DNA of 64,000 nt from Pseudoalteromonas holothuriae (GTDB taxonomy: Bacteria > Pseudomonadota > Gammaproteobacteria > Enterobacterales > Alteromonadaceae): contig NZ_CAMAPC010000010.1 in assembly GCF_945859825.1 (NCBI RefSeq), positions 62,001 through 126,000 of the forward strand, read 5' to 3'. The notes beneath the pieces are model-generated. The model saw only the letters and a list, made by a program, of their open reading frames with translations, was not told where the DNA came from and ran no database searches. A program made the position numbers and the translations under genes. Shown here one piece after another: positions 36,222 to 46,449 of the stretch. Every line of letters starts with the position of its first letter. Position 1 is the stretch's first letter.

Positions 36222-36237
36222 CTGTATATTTATACAG
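36222..36237. promoter_or_regulatory. LexA (SOS) box upstream of the ABC exporter
   Basis: CTGTATATTTATACAG matches the gammaproteobacterial LexA consensus CTGTATATATATACAG at 15 of 16 positions, including both CTG/CAG ends. It lies 35-50 bp upstream of the exporter ATG at 36187, in the right place to cover its promoter. No other gene starts nearby. Confidence 0.7.
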
Positions 36238-36303
36238 TTTAAAATAACAGTTATATGTGAAGGAATGCTAGGAATATTTAATCAAAGACGAATAAGTAGA
36301 GAT

Positions 36304-36327
36304 AAAAAAACCGGCTAAAGCCGGTTT
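36304..36327 (-). terminator. Rho-independent terminator of fur
   Basis: On the minus strand an 8-bp stem (AAACCGGC with GCCGGTTT) and a TTTA loop run into a stretch of seven T residues (36304-36310). It lies 30 nt after the fur stop. Confidence 0.9.
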
Positions 36328-36356
36328 AAATCAAAAAGGCAGATAGTAAAGGTTAA

Positions 36357-36803
36357 TTAATTACCGTTATTATCTGCGTATGTTTTACACGCCGCTTTAT
36401 CTTCACATTCACCATAAAGGTAAAGTGAATGATTGGTGAGCTTAATACCATTTTGCTTGGCTATTTCTTCTTGGCGAGTTTCAATAACATCGTCTTCAAA
36501 CTCAACCACTTTACCACATCTAAGACAAACAAGATGGTCGTGGTGGGTGCTACCAGAGAGTTCAAATACTGACTTTCCACCTTCGAAATGGTGACGGCTT
36601 ACAATGCCCGCGTCATCAAACTGGTTTAAAACACGGTAAACGGTCGCTAGACCAATTTCTTCCCCTAAATCTAATAAAATTTTATAAACATCTTCAGCGC
36701 TAATATGCTGATTATCTGGAGATTGTAAAATCTCTAGAATTTTGATTCTAGGGAGGGTTACCTTTAAACCTGCTTTTTTTAGTTCTAAGTTGTGATCAGT
36801 CAT
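36357..36803 (-). CDS. fur: Ferric uptake regulator
   Basis: Fur is the Fe(II)-dependent dimeric repressor of iron acquisition genes. The 148-residue length is standard. The winged-helix part (GLKVTLPRIKILEILQS, then GLATVYRVLNQFDDAGIVSR) precedes the metal-binding region STHHDHLVCLRCGKVVEF with its first CxxC pair. The second Cys pair lies in GECEDKAAC near the C-terminus. It sits 106 nt downstream of fldA in the same direction, the arrangement known from enterics, so it may be transcribed from its own promoter and from fldA. Confidence 0.97.
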   Translation of the reverse strand: MTDHNLELKKAGLKVTLPRIKILEILQSPDNQHISAEDVYKILLDLGEEIGLATVYRVLNQFDDAGIVSRHHFEGGKSVFELSGSTHHDHLVCLRCGKVVEFEDDVIETRQEEIAKQNGIKLTNHSLYLYGECEDKAACKTYADNNGN

Positions 36804-36909
36804 TAAATCTGTCTCAATCTATTATGTGTATTTATCTTAGGCTATCTGCACGACGCTGCTAGACCTAAGAATAACGTGCTCTGCAATTAAGTGCAAAGCA
36901 TGCATGAAT

Positions 36910-37437
36910 TTAATCTTCTAGCTCGGCAAGACACATCTCATCGTATACTTGTGCAGACCAGTCTTTAACGCGCTTTTCAGTAAGTTCAGGTTGCCTGTCT
37001 TCATCAATACCAAGGCCAACAAAATGATTGTCATCAACGAGCGCTTTAGATGCTTCAAATTGGTATCCATCAGTTGACCAATTACCAACAACGATAGCGC
37101 CGCGCTCTGTGACGATGTCATTGACCATACCCATAGCATCTAAGAAGTATTCTGCGTAGTCTTCTTGATCACCACAACCAAATATGGCTACCAACTTACC
37201 TTCAAAATCAACTTCTTCTAATTCAGGAAAAAAATCATCCCAGTCACACTGCGCTTCACCGTAATACCATGTAGGAATGCCGAATAAGATCAAATCAAAC
37301 TCTGCAATTTCTTCTTTACTACTTTTTGCAATGTCTTTGACGTCTACAAGCTGTTTACCTAGCTCTTTTTGTATCATCTTAGCAACGTGTTCAGTGTTGC
37401 CTGTGTCACTGCCAAAAAATATACCTACGCTTGCCAT
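36910..37437 (-). CDS. fldA: Flavodoxin I
   Basis: FldA is an FMN electron carrier, essential in many gammaproteobacteria for IspG/IspH and radical-SAM enzymes. The 175-residue protein shows the phosphate-binding loop GSDTGNTEHVAKMI and the FMN-contact loops GIPTWYYGEAQCDWDDFF and FGCGDQEDYAEYFLDAMG. It lies 14 nt after ybfE and upstream of fur. Confidence 0.97.
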   Translation of the reverse strand: MASVGIFFGSDTGNTEHVAKMIQKELGKQLVDVKDIAKSSKEEIAEFDLILFGIPTWYYGEAQCDWDDFFPELEEVDFEGKLVAIFGCGDQEDYAEYFLDAMGMVNDIVTERGAIVVGNWSTDGYQFEASKALVDDNHFVGLGIDEDRQPELTEKRVKDWSAQVYDEMCLAELED

Positions 37438-37451
37438 TTAATGCTTACCTT

Positions 37452-37730
37452 CTATCTGTTATTCGCTAATTTTTCTTGCAAGATTGTTTCAATTAACGCG
37501 CTGCGACTAATATTTTGCTCATCTGCCATGTCACTTAAAGCTTGATACAGCTCAGATGACACTTTAAATTCTACACGCTTTAAGCCTCTTGCACGATCGC
37601 GCTTAATCTGATTGCGCTTGTTTACCTTTAATTGCACTTCTCTAGGAAGCGGGTTTGTCTTAGGTCGACCAGGGCGCTTTTCATTATCAAATAAGTCAAT
37701 TGTGGTCCTATCTGTCTCAGATTTTGCCAT
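37452..37730 (-). CDS. ybfE: YbfE-type ribbon-helix-helix protein
   Basis: This is a 92-residue small basic protein. It begins MAKSETDRTTIDLFDNEKRP and continues GRPKTNPLPREVQLKVNKRN, matching E. coli YbfE as I remember it. A C-terminal ribbon-helix-helix-like part is VEFKVSSELYQALSDMADEQ. In E. coli the gene is annotated as LexA-regulated and lies before fldA, as here. The start at 37730 is preferred over the longer frame because it gives the family N-terminus. No SOS box is seen directly upstream. Function unknown; DNA binding is plausible. Confidence 0.85.
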   Translation of the reverse strand: MAKSETDRTTIDLFDNEKRPGRPKTNPLPREVQLKVNKRNQIKRDRARGLKRVEFKVSSELYQALSDMADEQNISRSALIETILQEKLANNR

Positions 37731-37732
37731 TT

Positions 37733-37954
37733 TTAACCAACACCTGCACCTTGCCAAAACACTTGAATTAATCCTTTAGCAATAAACCCTGAGCAGCCTA
37801 AAAACAATACTAACCAAACAGTATATCTGCCAAATTTGGGTACATTACCTTTTTTAAGAACGTCTTGAATTGCCATTCCTATAAAAAAGAAGATCCCTGC
37901 TAAAGCAAAATACAGCCCTAAGGTTTCAAATTCATTTATAAACTGACTGACCAT
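37733..37954 (-). CDS. DUF2788 small membrane protein
   Basis: This is a 73-residue protein with two hydrophobic helices (LYFALAGIFFFIGMAIQDVL and YTVWLVLFLGCSGFIAKGLI) separated by a short basic loop. It matches small DUF2788 proteins that sit beside ybfE and ybfF in Vibrio and Alteromonadales. Its stop lies 2 nt before the ybfE start, so they are cotranscribed. Role unknown. Confidence 0.8.
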   Translation of the reverse strand: MVSQFINEFETLGLYFALAGIFFFIGMAIQDVLKKGNVPKFGRYTVWLVLFLGCSGFIAKGLIQVFWQGAGVG

Positions 37955-38039
37955 GTACGCTCTACTAAAAAATCAAACGGCGCACACTATAACATAATCA
38001 TTTGACATAAATTAAGTTCACAAAGCAAAAACAATACGA

Positions 38040-38804
38040 TTATTGAAGAAAATCAATTATCGAACGATTTACTGATTGTGGCTTTTCAGCATGTAGCCAG
38101 TGTCCTGCTCCATGTATCACCTTTGCTTTGGCATTTATGAAGCACCGAGTTATTGCTTCTTTATGTTCAGGAACAATATAATCTGAGTTATTGCCTTTAA
38201 TGAATAGGGTATCACATAAACAAGAATGCGTTTCATTTATATTTGTGGTGATGTTAGTATAATTTTTCGATATTGTTGGCAAATTGAATCGCCAGTTAAA
38301 TTTATTTTGTACATTTTTCTCGAGACTTTTTAGTAAAAATTGTCTCACACCAGCTTCTGCAATATAGTTAGATAGCAGTTTGTCAGCATCGCTTCTTTTA
38401 TTGATTTGCGTGCTTTGTGCTACGGCATTTAAACCTTTGATTATTTCATCATGACGAGAATGATAGGTAACAGGGGCAATATCGAGCACTACTAATCGGT
38501 TAACGCGTTGCTCTGCTAGCATAGCAATTTGCATAGCAACTTTGCCACCCATCGAGTGCCCTATAATATGCGATTTTTCGATACCTAAATGGTCCATAAG
38601 CACGATAATATCTTGAGCCATACTAGGGTAGTCCATTGACTCATCGTGAAATGACTGCCCGTGATTTCTTAAATCGACATTGATAACACAAAAGTATTCA
38701 CTAAGTGCTTTGGCAATAATATTTAAATTATCAAGTGAACCAAATAAACCATGCATAAGAACAACATGAGGACCTGTGCCTGTTTTAGTGTAGTTAAGTA
38801 GCAT
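38040..38804 (-). CDS. ybfF: Alpha/beta-hydrolase, YbfF esterase family
   Basis: This is a 254-residue esterase-like hydrolase. Key segments are VLMHGLFGSLDNLNIIAKAL (oxyanion loop), VDLRNHGQS, the nucleophile elbow IIGHSMGGKVAMQI and the C-terminal His in GAGHWLHAEKP; all match E. coli YbfF, an acyl-CoA/palmitoyl esterase in vitro. ATG 38804 is chosen because AGGAGAAA lies at ideal spacing; the frame runs 15 codons further upstream without support. It is divergent from seqA, as in E. coli. Confidence 0.9.
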   Translation of the reverse strand: MLLNYTKTGTGPHVVLMHGLFGSLDNLNIIAKALSEYFCVINVDLRNHGQSFHDESMDYPSMAQDIIVLMDHLGIEKSHIIGHSMGGKVAMQIAMLAEQRVNRLVVLDIAPVTYHSRHDEIIKGLNAVAQSTQINKRSDADKLLSNYIAEAGVRQFLLKSLEKNVQNKFNWRFNLPTISKNYTNITTNINETHSCLCDTLFIKGNNSDYIVPEHKEAITRCFINAKAKVIHGAGHWLHAEKPQSVNRSIIDFLQ

Positions 38805-38885
38805 GTTTTCTCCTAAGTCTATTTTTGCAATTGTGCCAGTATTAGGCAAAAATGCAAAGCCGTAGAGTAATGTGCGAAATCAGGA

Positions 38886-38891
38886 TATAAT
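38886..38891 (+). promoter_or_regulatory. Candidate -10 box for seqA-pgm
   Basis: A perfect TATAAT at 38886-38891 lies 42 bp before the seqA ATG in the gap divergent from ybfF. No good -35 is seen at standard spacing, so this is tentative. Confidence 0.35.
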
Positions 38892-38932
38892 CGAAAGTAG
38901 ATGCACAAAATTTCAGTAATGACAGGAAAAGC

Positions 38933-39475
38933 ATGAAGAAAATAGAAATAGATGACGAACTGTATCAATACATCGCTAGTAATACTCAAAGTATTGGCGA
39001 GAGTGCCTCACAAATATTACGTCGTTTATTAAACCTCTCTACTGACAGTAAAACCTCAGCCATTGTCACTGATGATGTAGCGCAAGATATGGATCAATCA
39101 GAGGCTAGCAAGCAAGCAGACACGCCGGTTGAATTGCATGAAAATGTATTTAATATCCTTAATAAAGAAGAACTGGCGATGCAAAAAGGCGTAGTAGGTC
39201 GGTTTTTGTTTATCCTTTGCGCGTTACATCGTACCCATAAAAAGAATTTTAATAAAGTGCTTGATATTAAAGGGCGTGACAGAATTTATTTTGCAAAAAG
39301 TAAAGAAGCGTTACTTGAAAGTGGTAGTAGTATGAACCCAAAAAATATTCTTGACAGTGAATATTGGGTGATGACCAACTCAAATACAACTCGTAAGAAA
39401 ATGATGCTTCATGAAGTCGCATTAAGCCTAGGCTACAATGAAGCGCAAGCCGAAACTATCCGAGACTACCTATAA
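38933..39475 (+). CDS. seqA: SeqA, negative modulator of replication initiation
   Basis: SeqA binds hemimethylated GATC sites and sequesters new origins. The 180-residue protein has the N-terminal oligomerisation motif MKKIEIDDELYQYIASNTQS with IGESASQILRRLL, a variable linker, and the C-terminal DNA-binding domain (GVVGRFLFILCALHRTHKKN and RKKMMLHEVALSLGY). AGGAAAA precedes the start. Presence of SeqA implies Dam methylation in this organism. pgm follows after 9 nt, forming the conserved seqA-pgm operon. Confidence 0.96.
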   Translation: MKKIEIDDELYQYIASNTQSIGESASQILRRLLNLSTDSKTSAIVTDDVAQDMDQSEASKQADTPVELHENVFNILNKEELAMQKGVVGRFLFILCALHRTHKKNFNKVLDIKGRDRIYFAKSKEALLESGSSMNPKNILDSEYWVMTNSNTTRKKMMLHEVALSLGYNEAQAETIRDYL

Positions 39476-39484
39476 GGAAATCTT

Positions 39485-41122
39485 ATGGCAATCCATCCAG
39501 ACGCTGGGAAACCGGTGACACAGTCGCAATTGGTTAATATCTCAAAGCTTGTCTCTGCTTATTATATTAATGAGCCAGACTTAGAGCAATTCCCAGAGCA
39601 ATGCGTTGCATTTGGTACATCAGGTCACCGGGGGTGCTCTTATAATGTGAAGTTCAATGAATCACATATTTTGGCCATTACTCAGGCAATTTGTGATTAT
39701 AGAAAAGCCAATGATATATTTGGCCCGCTATTTTTGGGTAAAGACACGCACGCGCTCTCAGAAGCCGCGTATAACTCTGCAATTGAAGTATTGGTTGCTA
39801 ATGAAGTACAAGTTATTACACAAGAAAATGATGATTACACGCCAACTCCCGTAATTAGTCATGCGATTGTTTGTCATAATAAAAAAAATCCAAACGAGCT
39901 TGCAGATGGAATTGTGGTAACACCATCGCATAACCCTCCTGAAGATGGCGGATTTAAGTATAATCCACCAAATGGTGGCCCAGCAGATACTGATGTCACT
40001 AAATGGATTGAAGATCGCGCGAATAAGTTACTTCTAGAAGATTTGGTTGAAGTTGAGCTGTTTTCTTTTGCTAAAGCCAAACGTTCTGGTTTTATAAAAT
40101 ACCTAGATTTGATCACTCCTTATGTTGATGATTTAGAAAATATCGTTGATATGCAAGCTATCGCTAAAGCTGGCGTTAATATTGGTGTTGACCCTTTAGG
40201 GGGCTCAGGGATTAACTTTTGGCCTGTCATTGCGCAAAAGTATGATCTCAATTTAACTGTAGTTAATGATAAGCTCGATGCTCGTTTTGCATTTATGCCA
40301 TTGGATAAAGACGGCAAAATTCGCATGGATTGTTCATCTCCTTACGCTATGGCCAATCTGATTGCACTTAAAGATGATTATGACATCGGTATTGGCAACG
40401 ATCCAGATTACGACCGCCATGGAATAGTAACCAAAGATGGGTTAATGAACCCAAACCACTTTTTAGCGGTTGCCATTGACTATTTGCTCAACCATAGAAA
40501 TTGGCCGCAGGATGTAAAAATTGGTAAAACTTTAGTGTCTTCAGCAATGATTGATAAAGTAGTTACTGCCAATAATCGTCAAGTATATGAAGTACCTGTT
40601 GGCTTTAAATGGTTTGTAAAAGGGCTTAATAAGCAATGGCTTGCCTTTGGCGGAGAAGAAAGTGCAGGTGCATCATTTTTACGCTTAGATGGTAGTGTTT
40701 GGAATACTGACAAAGATGGTTTTACCCTTGGATTATTAGCTGCTGAAATATTAGCTGTAACAGGCAAAACACCATCACAGCGTTATAAAGAGTTAGAGCA
40801 ACAATTTGGCGCACCTTTATATAAGCGAATAGATGCGCCAGCTGAGCCTGAGCAAAAAGCACGTTTAAAGTCACTAAGTGCGCAAGACGTTAAAGCAGAT
40901 TTACTCGCAGGTGATAAAATTACGCAAATTTTAACTAACGCACCGGGTAATAATGCAGCCATAGGCGGCTTAAAAGTGGTAACCGAAAATGGTTGGTTTG
41001 CAGCTCGCCCCTCTGGTACAGAAGATATCTATAAAATTTATTTAGAATCGTTTAAAGGCGAAGCGCATTTGCTACAGCTCGAACAAGAAGCTAAAGCACT
41101 TGTTGATTCAGTCATTAACTAA
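39485..41122 (+). CDS. pgm: Phosphoglucomutase (alpha-D-glucose phosphate-specific)
   Basis: Pgm interconverts glucose-1-phosphate and glucose-6-phosphate. The 545-residue length matches E. coli (546). The phosphoserine loop is [20 protein letters not shown], the metal site is [14 protein letters not shown], and sugar and phosphate contacts lie in [13 protein letters not shown] and [16 protein letters not shown]. It is cotranscribed with seqA and ends at a clear terminator. Confidence 0.97.
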   Translation: MAIHPDAGKPVTQSQLVNISKLVSAYYINEPDLEQFPEQCVAFGTSGHRGCSYNVKFNESHILAITQAICDYRKANDIFGPLFLGKDTHALSEAAYNSAIEVLVANEVQVITQENDDYTPTPVISHAIVCHNKKNPNELADGIVVTPSHNPPEDGGFKYNPPNGGPADTDVTKWIEDRANKLLLEDLVEVELFSFAKAKRSGFIKYLDLITPYVDDLENIVDMQAIAKAGVNIGVDPLGGSGINFWPVIAQKYDLNLTVVNDKLDARFAFMPLDKDGKIRMDCSSPYAMANLIALKDDYDIGIGNDPDYDRHGIVTKDGLMNPNHFLAVAIDYLLNHRNWPQDVKIGKTLVSSAMIDKVVTANNRQVYEVPVGFKWFVKGLNKQWLAFGGEESAGASFLRLDGSVWNTDKDGFTLGLLAAEILAVTGKTPSQRYKELEQQFGAPLYKRIDAPAEPEQKARLKSLSAQDVKADLLAGDKITQILTNAPGNNAAIGGLKVVTENGWFAARPSGTEDIYKIYLESFKGEAHLLQLEQEAKALVDSVIN

Positions 41123-41138
41123 TTAAAGCTCGTGTATT

Positions 41139-41164
41139 AAGCCATGCTATTGCATGGTTTTTTT
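41139..41164 (+). terminator. Rho-independent terminator of seqA-pgm
   Basis: CCATGC (41142-41147) and GCATGG (41152-41157) with a TATT loop run into seven T residues at 41158-41164; flanking AAG and TT can extend the stem. Confidence 0.88.
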
Positions 41165-41225
41165 ATATCTTTGTATTGCTATCTATTGTGGGTAGCATCT
41201 CTCACATATCTAACTAGGTGACCGT

Positions 41226-42260
41226 ATGTACCTTGAAGAACTAAAAACATCTGGGGATTTTTTAAGCCTCACTAGAAACAACGAATTTAGCCTACCTGCG
41301 CAGCAGTTTACTTTAAGCAATGGCACTGTGGTTGAAGTGATAGATACTGGCGTTATTCAATTTACACCAGCCAATTATGGTAATAAAGACATCGTATTAT
41401 CAAGTGCTGTACATGGTAATGAAACAGCACCTATTGAGATCTGTGATGAACTAATAACAGCTGTAATAAAAGAAGAACTACAACTTGCGCATCGTGTGTT
41501 GTTTATTTTCGGTAACCCTAAATCAATTAATATTGGTGAGCGGTTTGTGGAAGAAAATTTGAACCGCTTATTTAATGGCGTACACGGACAAGGCTCGGTA
41601 ATGAATGAAGAGCGTAAACGTGCTGCCAATCTAGAGCAATACGTTAGAGAGTTTTTCACTTCAGTTGAGCAGGGCCGCTATCGCTGTCATTATGATTTAC
41701 ATACTGCTATTCGCGGTTCTAAAAATGAAAAGTTCGCAGTATATCCGTTCTTACATGGTAAGCCGTGGAAGAAATCACAATTACAATTTTTACTCGCATG
41801 TGGTGTGAACACGGTATTGATGATGCGCTCTGCAGCAACAACATTTAGTTATTTTTCTTCAAATCAATTTGCAGCAGACGCATTTACAATAGAGCTTGGA
41901 CAGGTGAAACCATTTGGTGAAAATGACATGAGTCGTTTTACTAAAACAAAGAACACATTAACTGCATTAATTAGCCAAGCTAGCATTAAATATAAGAATT
42001 TTAATTCTAGCGATTTTGAGCTATTCCAGGTTCATAGAACCATTAATAGAACACAGCAAAGCTTTAGCTTTCCCTTCTCAGACAGCGCTGAAAATTTTAC
42101 GGGCTTCGCACAAGGTGAATTATTAGCCTCTGACGGTGATACTAAGTATTTAGCGGAAGTAGAGGGTGAGGCAATTATTTTCCCAAATGCTAAGGTGGCA
42201 TTGGGTCAAAGGGCGCTATTAACGGTTATTCCTATGGAAGTCGATGAAAGGTTTGTTTAA
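41226..42260 (+). CDS. astE: Succinylglutamate desuccinylase
   Basis: AstE performs the last step of the arginine succinyltransferase pathway, N-succinylglutamate to glutamate and succinate. This is a 344-residue zinc hydrolase of the AstE/aspartoacylase family. Zinc ligands lie in [18 protein letters not shown] (His and Glu) and the later His in [11 protein letters not shown]; the catalytic Glu is in [15 protein letters not shown]. The other ast genes are not here, so it is separated from astCADB, as often seen in Alteromonadales. Confidence 0.93.
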   Translation: MYLEELKTSGDFLSLTRNNEFSLPAQQFTLSNGTVVEVIDTGVIQFTPANYGNKDIVLSSAVHGNETAPIEICDELITAVIKEELQLAHRVLFIFGNPKSINIGERFVEENLNRLFNGVHGQGSVMNEERKRAANLEQYVREFFTSVEQGRYRCHYDLHTAIRGSKNEKFAVYPFLHGKPWKKSQLQFLLACGVNTVLMMRSAATTFSYFSSNQFAADAFTIELGQVKPFGENDMSRFTKTKNTLTALISQASIKYKNFNSSDFELFQVHRTINRTQQSFSFPFSDSAENFTGFAQGELLASDGDTKYLAEVEGEAIIFPNAKVALGQRALLTVIPMEVDERFV

Positions 42261-42325
42261 TCATCTGTTTTTAAAGTAATAACTCCTGCGTATCAAAATC
42301 TTTCCAAGCATAATTATGCAAATAG

Positions 42326-42359
42326 AGGGTTATTCATCTAGGATTAGTTGAATAACCCT
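42326..42359 (+). terminator. Hairpin after astE
   Basis: AGGGTTATTCA (42326-42336) and TGAATAACCCT (42349-42359) form a perfect 11-bp stem with a 12-nt loop, followed by TTTA. The large loop and short T-run make it a moderate terminator. The right arm touches the palindrome at 42359-42374. Confidence 0.6.
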
Positions 42360-42374
42360 TTACGTTAACGTAAA
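42359..42374. promoter_or_regulatory. 16-bp palindrome resembling a LiuR site, upstream of bkd
   Basis: TTTACGTTAACGTAAA is a perfect palindrome in the 275-bp gap before bkdA1. It resembles the MerR-type LiuR operator described for branched-chain amino acid catabolism genes in gammaproteobacteria, as I remember that motif. The target genes fit. A smaller dyad (GAGTAT/ATACTC) lies at 42484-42497. Confidence 0.5.
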
Positions 42375-42535
42375 GTGTCACTAGTTTTTATTTAAGCAAT
42401 TTGCATTCTCTAAACAGATAATTCTTACAATTTAACGCTGATCCATAATTAAAAAATTCATTGTGATTAGTGCTGTTTGGAACGAGTATACATACTCAAG
42501 CGTGCACGTGTTATGACAACAAGAGAAGGTAGGTT

Positions 42536-43753
42536 ATGACTAACCCCAATAACATATCGTTAAATATCAGCCATGCGTTGAAGTTTATTGATAGCCATGC
42601 CCTAGATATTCCAACGTTAACCATTTTAGGTGACAACGGTGAAGTGCTAGATGGTGCGCAAGCACCAGATATTGATAAAGAAACAGCACAGCATTTATAT
42701 TCAACCATGCGTTTTATTCGCCTGTTAGATGAGCGCATGCAAGCGGCGCAAAGACAAGGGCGTGTAAGTTTTTATATGCAATGCTTAGGTGAAGAGGCCG
42801 CTATTACAGCCAGCACTGCTGCATTAAAGCCCGAAGATATGATAATGGCGCAATACCGTGAACAAGCTGCTATTGCATATCGGGGCTTTACACTTGAGCA
42901 GTTCATGAACCAGTTATTCTCTAACGAAAAAGATTTAGGTAAAGGTCGCCAAATGCCAGTGCATTATGGGTCAAAAGACTTATTTTACTTAACGATTTCG
43001 TCACCTCTTGGTACGCAAATACCCCAAGCAACAGGTTATGCATACGGTCAAAAATTAAAACATATTGATAAAGAGACCGGTAAGCTTGATTCAGAAATTG
43101 ATAATGTCACTATCTGTTATTTTGGTGAAGGTGCTGCATCTGAAGGCGATTTTCATGCTGGCTTAAATATGGCAGCGGTCCATGAAGCACCGGTGATTTT
43201 CTTTGCTCGTAACAATGGCTACGCAATTTCAACCCCCGCTGACGAGCAGTTTAAAGGAGATGGTATTGCATCGCGTGGTGTGGGTTACGGTATTAAAACA
43301 ATTCGTGTTGACGGTGCAGACGCTTTAGCTGTCTATGCCGCAACACAGGCAGCACGTAAAATAGCAGCTGAGAATGGGGAGCCTATCCTCATTGAGTCAA
43401 TTGCTTATCGCCTTGGTGCGCACTCAACGTCTGATGACCCATCTGGCTATCGTAGTAAAGAAGAAGAAGCTGCATTTAAAGCAAGCTGCCCAATAGAGCG
43501 TTTTAGAAAGTGGCTATTAAAACAAGGCTGGCTAGATGAAGCTGAAGATGAATCGGCAAAAGATAAAATACGCGAAGATATCTTAGCAGCGGTAAAAGTT
43601 GCAGAAAAAATACAAAAACCTGCCCTTGAAGAGCTAGTCTCAGACGTTTACGATACGCCAATTCCATCACTTCAAAAGCAATATGAAGAATTGAAAGAGC
43701 ATATTAAAAAGCACCCAGATGCTTATCCAGTGACCGCAGGGAGAATTAAATAA
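42536..43753 (+). CDS. bkdA1: Branched-chain 2-oxoacid dehydrogenase E1 alpha subunit
   Basis: With the beta subunit this ThDP enzyme decarboxylates the 2-oxoacids of valine, leucine and isoleucine. The 405-residue protein has [20 protein letters not shown], the ThDP/metal motif starting at GEGAASEGD and ending NNGYAIST, and the [17 protein letters not shown] loop that is phosphorylated in mitochondrial enzymes. AAGGTAGG lies before the ATG. Its TAA overlaps the ATG of the beta subunit (TAATG). It is the first gene of the bkd operon. Confidence 0.95.
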   Translation: MTNPNNISLNISHALKFIDSHALDIPTLTILGDNGEVLDGAQAPDIDKETAQHLYSTMRFIRLLDERMQAAQRQGRVSFYMQCLGEEAAITASTAALKPEDMIMAQYREQAAIAYRGFTLEQFMNQLFSNEKDLGKGRQMPVHYGSKDLFYLTISSPLGTQIPQATGYAYGQKLKHIDKETGKLDSEIDNVTICYFGEGAASEGDFHAGLNMAAVHEAPVIFFARNNGYAISTPADEQFKGDGIASRGVGYGIKTIRVDGADALAVYAATQAARKIAAENGEPILIESIAYRLGAHSTSDDPSGYRSKEEEAAFKASCPIERFRKWLLKQGWLDEAEDESAKDKIREDILAAVKVAEKIQKPALEELVSDVYDTPIPSLQKQYEELKEHIKKHPDAYPVTAGRIK

Positions 43754-44730
43754 TGGCTAAAATGAACATGCTACACGCCATTAACTCGGCGCTAGATATC
43801 ACTATGAATGAACACCCTCAAGCGTGTATTTTTGGTGAAGATGTGGGTTATTTCGGAGGCGTTTTTCGTGCCACTTCAGGCTTGCAAGAGAAGTATGGTA
43901 AACACCGTGTATTTAATACGCCACTGACAGAGCAAGGGATTTTAGGGTTTGCAAATGGTTTAGCTGCATTTGGTGCTCCCGCATTAGCAGAAATTCAGTT
44001 TGCAGATTATATCTTTCCCGCGTTTGATCAAATCGTAAACGAGTCAGCAAAATTCCGCTATCGTAGTGGTAATGAATTTGATGTAGGAAACCTTACCATA
44101 CGAACACCTTACGGTGGTGGTATTGCTGGTGGGTTATACCACTCTCAATCTCCTGAAGCATATTTTGCACATACACCCGGTTTAAAATTGGTTGTTCCAC
44201 GAAACCCTTATCAAGCCAAAGGTTTGTTACGTGCATGTATTAAAGATGATAATCCAATTATCTTCTTTGAACCTAAGCGCTTGTATCGAGCATCAGTGGG
44301 AGAGGTACCTGAAGAAGACTACACAATTGAAATTGGCAAGGCTGAAGTAGTTAAAGAAGGCAGTGATGTAACATTGCTTGCTTGGGGTGCACAAATGGAA
44401 ATTATCGAGCAAGCTGCCAGCAAAGCAGAAGAGGCTGGTATTAGCTGTGAAGTGATTGACTTGCGCAGTATTTTACCTTGGGATATGGAAACGATAGCAA
44501 AGTCAGTAATCAAAACAGGTCGTTTGATTGTCAGTCACGAAGCGCCGATCACAAATGGCTTTGGCGCTGAAATTGCCGCTACCATCCAACAAGAATGTTT
44601 CTTGCATTTAGAGTCGCCAATTGCCCGAGTATGTGGATTGGATACACCGTACCCACTTGCTCTTGAGAAAGAATATGTGCCTGATGCACTAAAGGTATTC
44701 GCTGCTATTAAACAGTCAGTAGAGTTTTAA
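43753..44730 (+). CDS. bkdA2: Branched-chain 2-oxoacid dehydrogenase E1 beta subunit
   Basis: This is the 325-residue transketolase-type partner of the alpha subunit. Family segments are [55 protein letters not shown] and, in the C-terminal domain, [13 protein letters not shown] and [17 protein letters not shown]. Overlap of its start with the alpha-subunit stop gives translational coupling for the alpha2-beta2 enzyme. bkdB follows after 9 nt. Confidence 0.96.
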   Translation: MAKMNMLHAINSALDITMNEHPQACIFGEDVGYFGGVFRATSGLQEKYGKHRVFNTPLTEQGILGFANGLAAFGAPALAEIQFADYIFPAFDQIVNESAKFRYRSGNEFDVGNLTIRTPYGGGIAGGLYHSQSPEAYFAHTPGLKLVVPRNPYQAKGLLRACIKDDNPIIFFEPKRLYRASVGEVPEEDYTIEIGKAEVVKEGSDVTLLAWGAQMEIIEQAASKAEEAGISCEVIDLRSILPWDMETIAKSVIKTGRLIVSHEAPITNGFGAEIAATIQQECFLHLESPIARVCGLDTPYPLALEKEYVPDALKVFAAIKQSVEF

Positions 44731-44739
44731 GGATTAGTC

Positions 44740-46302
44740 ATGGCTAAAGAATTTATCTTACCCGACATTGGCGAAGGCATCGTAGAGTGTGAAATCGTAG
44801 AATGGTTAGTTGCTGTAGGGGATGAAGTAAAAGAAGATCAACCTATTTGTGACGTAATGACAGACAAAGCGTTAGTTCAGATACCAGCTGTTCATGATGG
44901 TGTGATCACGACTTTGCATTATGAAAAAGGCGAAATCGCCAAGGTACATCATCCTTTATTTGCGATGGATGTAGCAGGCTCAGTACCTGCTAATGACGCA
45001 AGTCAAGAGCAAGCAGCTGAACAACGCTCTACAGGTAGTGTATTATCGCAGCTAGATGATTTTATCTTACCAGATATTGGTGAAGGGATTGTTGAGTGTG
45101 AAATTGTCGAGTGGTTAGTTGCTGAGGGTGATGAAATCAAAGAAGACCAAGCTGTTTGTGATGTGATGACAGACAAAGCATTGGTGCAGATCCCAGCAAA
45201 ATATGATGGTGTGGTTGAAAAGCTGTACTATCAGAAGGGCGATATCGCACAAGTACACAGTCCATTATTTCAGATGCGTTTAGCTGGCATGAGTGATGCA
45301 CCAGCAGAGGCGAAAGTAGAAGTAAAAGCTGCGGCTCAAACCGTTAAAGCGGAACAAAAACAAGCGCCTAAAACGCAGCTACCGGCAAATGGCAAAGCCA
45401 TTGCGTCACCAGCTGTTCGGCGTATGGCACGCGAACAAGATGTCGATATTAACCAAGTGCCAGGTACAGGTAAAAATGGCCGCGTGTTTAAAGAAGATAT
45501 CACTCGCTTTGTTGAAGGTGGTGCGGTTCAGGCAACCACCAGTCAAAGTGCAGGTAAAATACCAGCTACAACATCGTCAAATATTGTAAGCTCAGGTACG
45601 ACTCGAGTTGAGCCAATTCGTGGTATGAAAGCGGCAATGGCTAAACAAATGGTAGCCTCGGTTTCAACTATACCGCATTTCACTTTCAGTGATGAAATAG
45701 ATTTAACTGAAATCATTGCACTACGTAAAGAGCTTAAAGAGCAGTACGCAAAAGAAGGCGTTAAACTAACTATGATGCCATTCTTTATTAAAGCATTATC
45801 GTTAGCAATTAAAGCGTACCCAGTGGTTAATTCAAAAGTAAATGATGAGTGCACAGAGCTTACTTACTTCGATGATCATAATATTGGTATGGCAGTTGAT
45901 TCAAAGTTAGGGTTACTGGTGCCAAATATTAAAGGCTGCCAGAACAAATCGATTGTTGCTGTTGCGCAAGAAGTGATGCGATTGACTGATGCAGCTAGAG
46001 AAGGGCGTGTATCACCAGATGATTTAAAAGGTGGCACTATCTCTATCTCTAATATTGGCGCGATTGGTGGTACTACTGCAACTCCGATTATTAATAAGCC
46101 TGAGGTCGCTATAGTCGCACTTGGCAAACTCCAGCATTTACCTCGTTTTGATGATAAAGGTAACGTAGTATCTCGAGCAATAATGCAAGTAAGTTGGTCT
46201 GGCGATCACCGAGTAATAGATGGTGGCACAATTGCAAGATTTAATAACTTGTGGAAAGCTTACCTTGAAAACCCAGCTAAAATGATGATGGCCATGATTT
46301 AG
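44740..46302 (+). CDS. bkdB: Branched-chain 2-oxoacid dehydrogenase E2 (dihydrolipoyl acyltransferase) with two lipoyl domains
   Basis: This is the core acyltransferase of the branched-chain complex, 520 residues. Two lipoyl domains each contain [13 protein letters not shown], with predicted lipoyl-lysines K43 and K146, followed by an E1/E3-binding domain ([20 protein letters not shown]) and the catalytic core with the active His in [11 protein letters not shown] near the C-terminus. The spacing of 103 residues between the lysines equals that in SucB here. No E3 gene follows; the operon ends at a terminator. Confidence 0.95.
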   Translation: MAKEFILPDIGEGIVECEIVEWLVAVGDEVKEDQPICDVMTDKALVQIPAVHDGVITTLHYEKGEIAKVHHPLFAMDVAGSVPANDASQEQAAEQRSTGSVLSQLDDFILPDIGEGIVECEIVEWLVAEGDEIKEDQAVCDVMTDKALVQIPAKYDGVVEKLYYQKGDIAQVHSPLFQMRLAGMSDAPAEAKVEVKAAAQTVKAEQKQAPKTQLPANGKAIASPAVRRMAREQDVDINQVPGTGKNGRVFKEDITRFVEGGAVQATTSQSAGKIPATTSSNIVSSGTTRVEPIRGMKAAMAKQMVASVSTIPHFTFSDEIDLTEIIALRKELKEQYAKEGVKLTMMPFFIKALSLAIKAYPVVNSKVNDECTELTYFDDHNIGMAVDSKLGLLVPNIKGCQNKSIVAVAQEVMRLTDAAREGRVSPDDLKGGTISISNIGAIGGTTATPIINKPEVAIVALGKLQHLPRFDDKGNVVSRAIMQVSWSGDHRVIDGGTIARFNNLWKAYLENPAKMMMAMI

Positions 46303-46336
46303 CAGCATAGGCTGATAAAACCGCAATCATTTAATT

Positions 46337-46369
46337 AACGTCACCCGTTTTAGAACGCGTGGCGTTTTT
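46337..46369 (+). terminator. Rho-independent terminator of bkd operon
   Basis: AACGTCACCCG (46337-46347) pairs with CGCGTGGCGTT (46355-46365) over 11 positions with one wobble and one mismatch, followed by T residues to 46369. A further inverted repeat (CTTTACTGC 46391-46399, GCAGTAAAG 46428-46436) lies before the end of the convergent regulator gene. Confidence 0.8.
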
Positions 46370-46449
46370 ACACCTTTAGGGCGTGTTGTTCTTTACTGCA
46401 TCGGGGGCAATTGCTAATTATATTTTGGCAGTAAAGTAAATGGTGCTTG

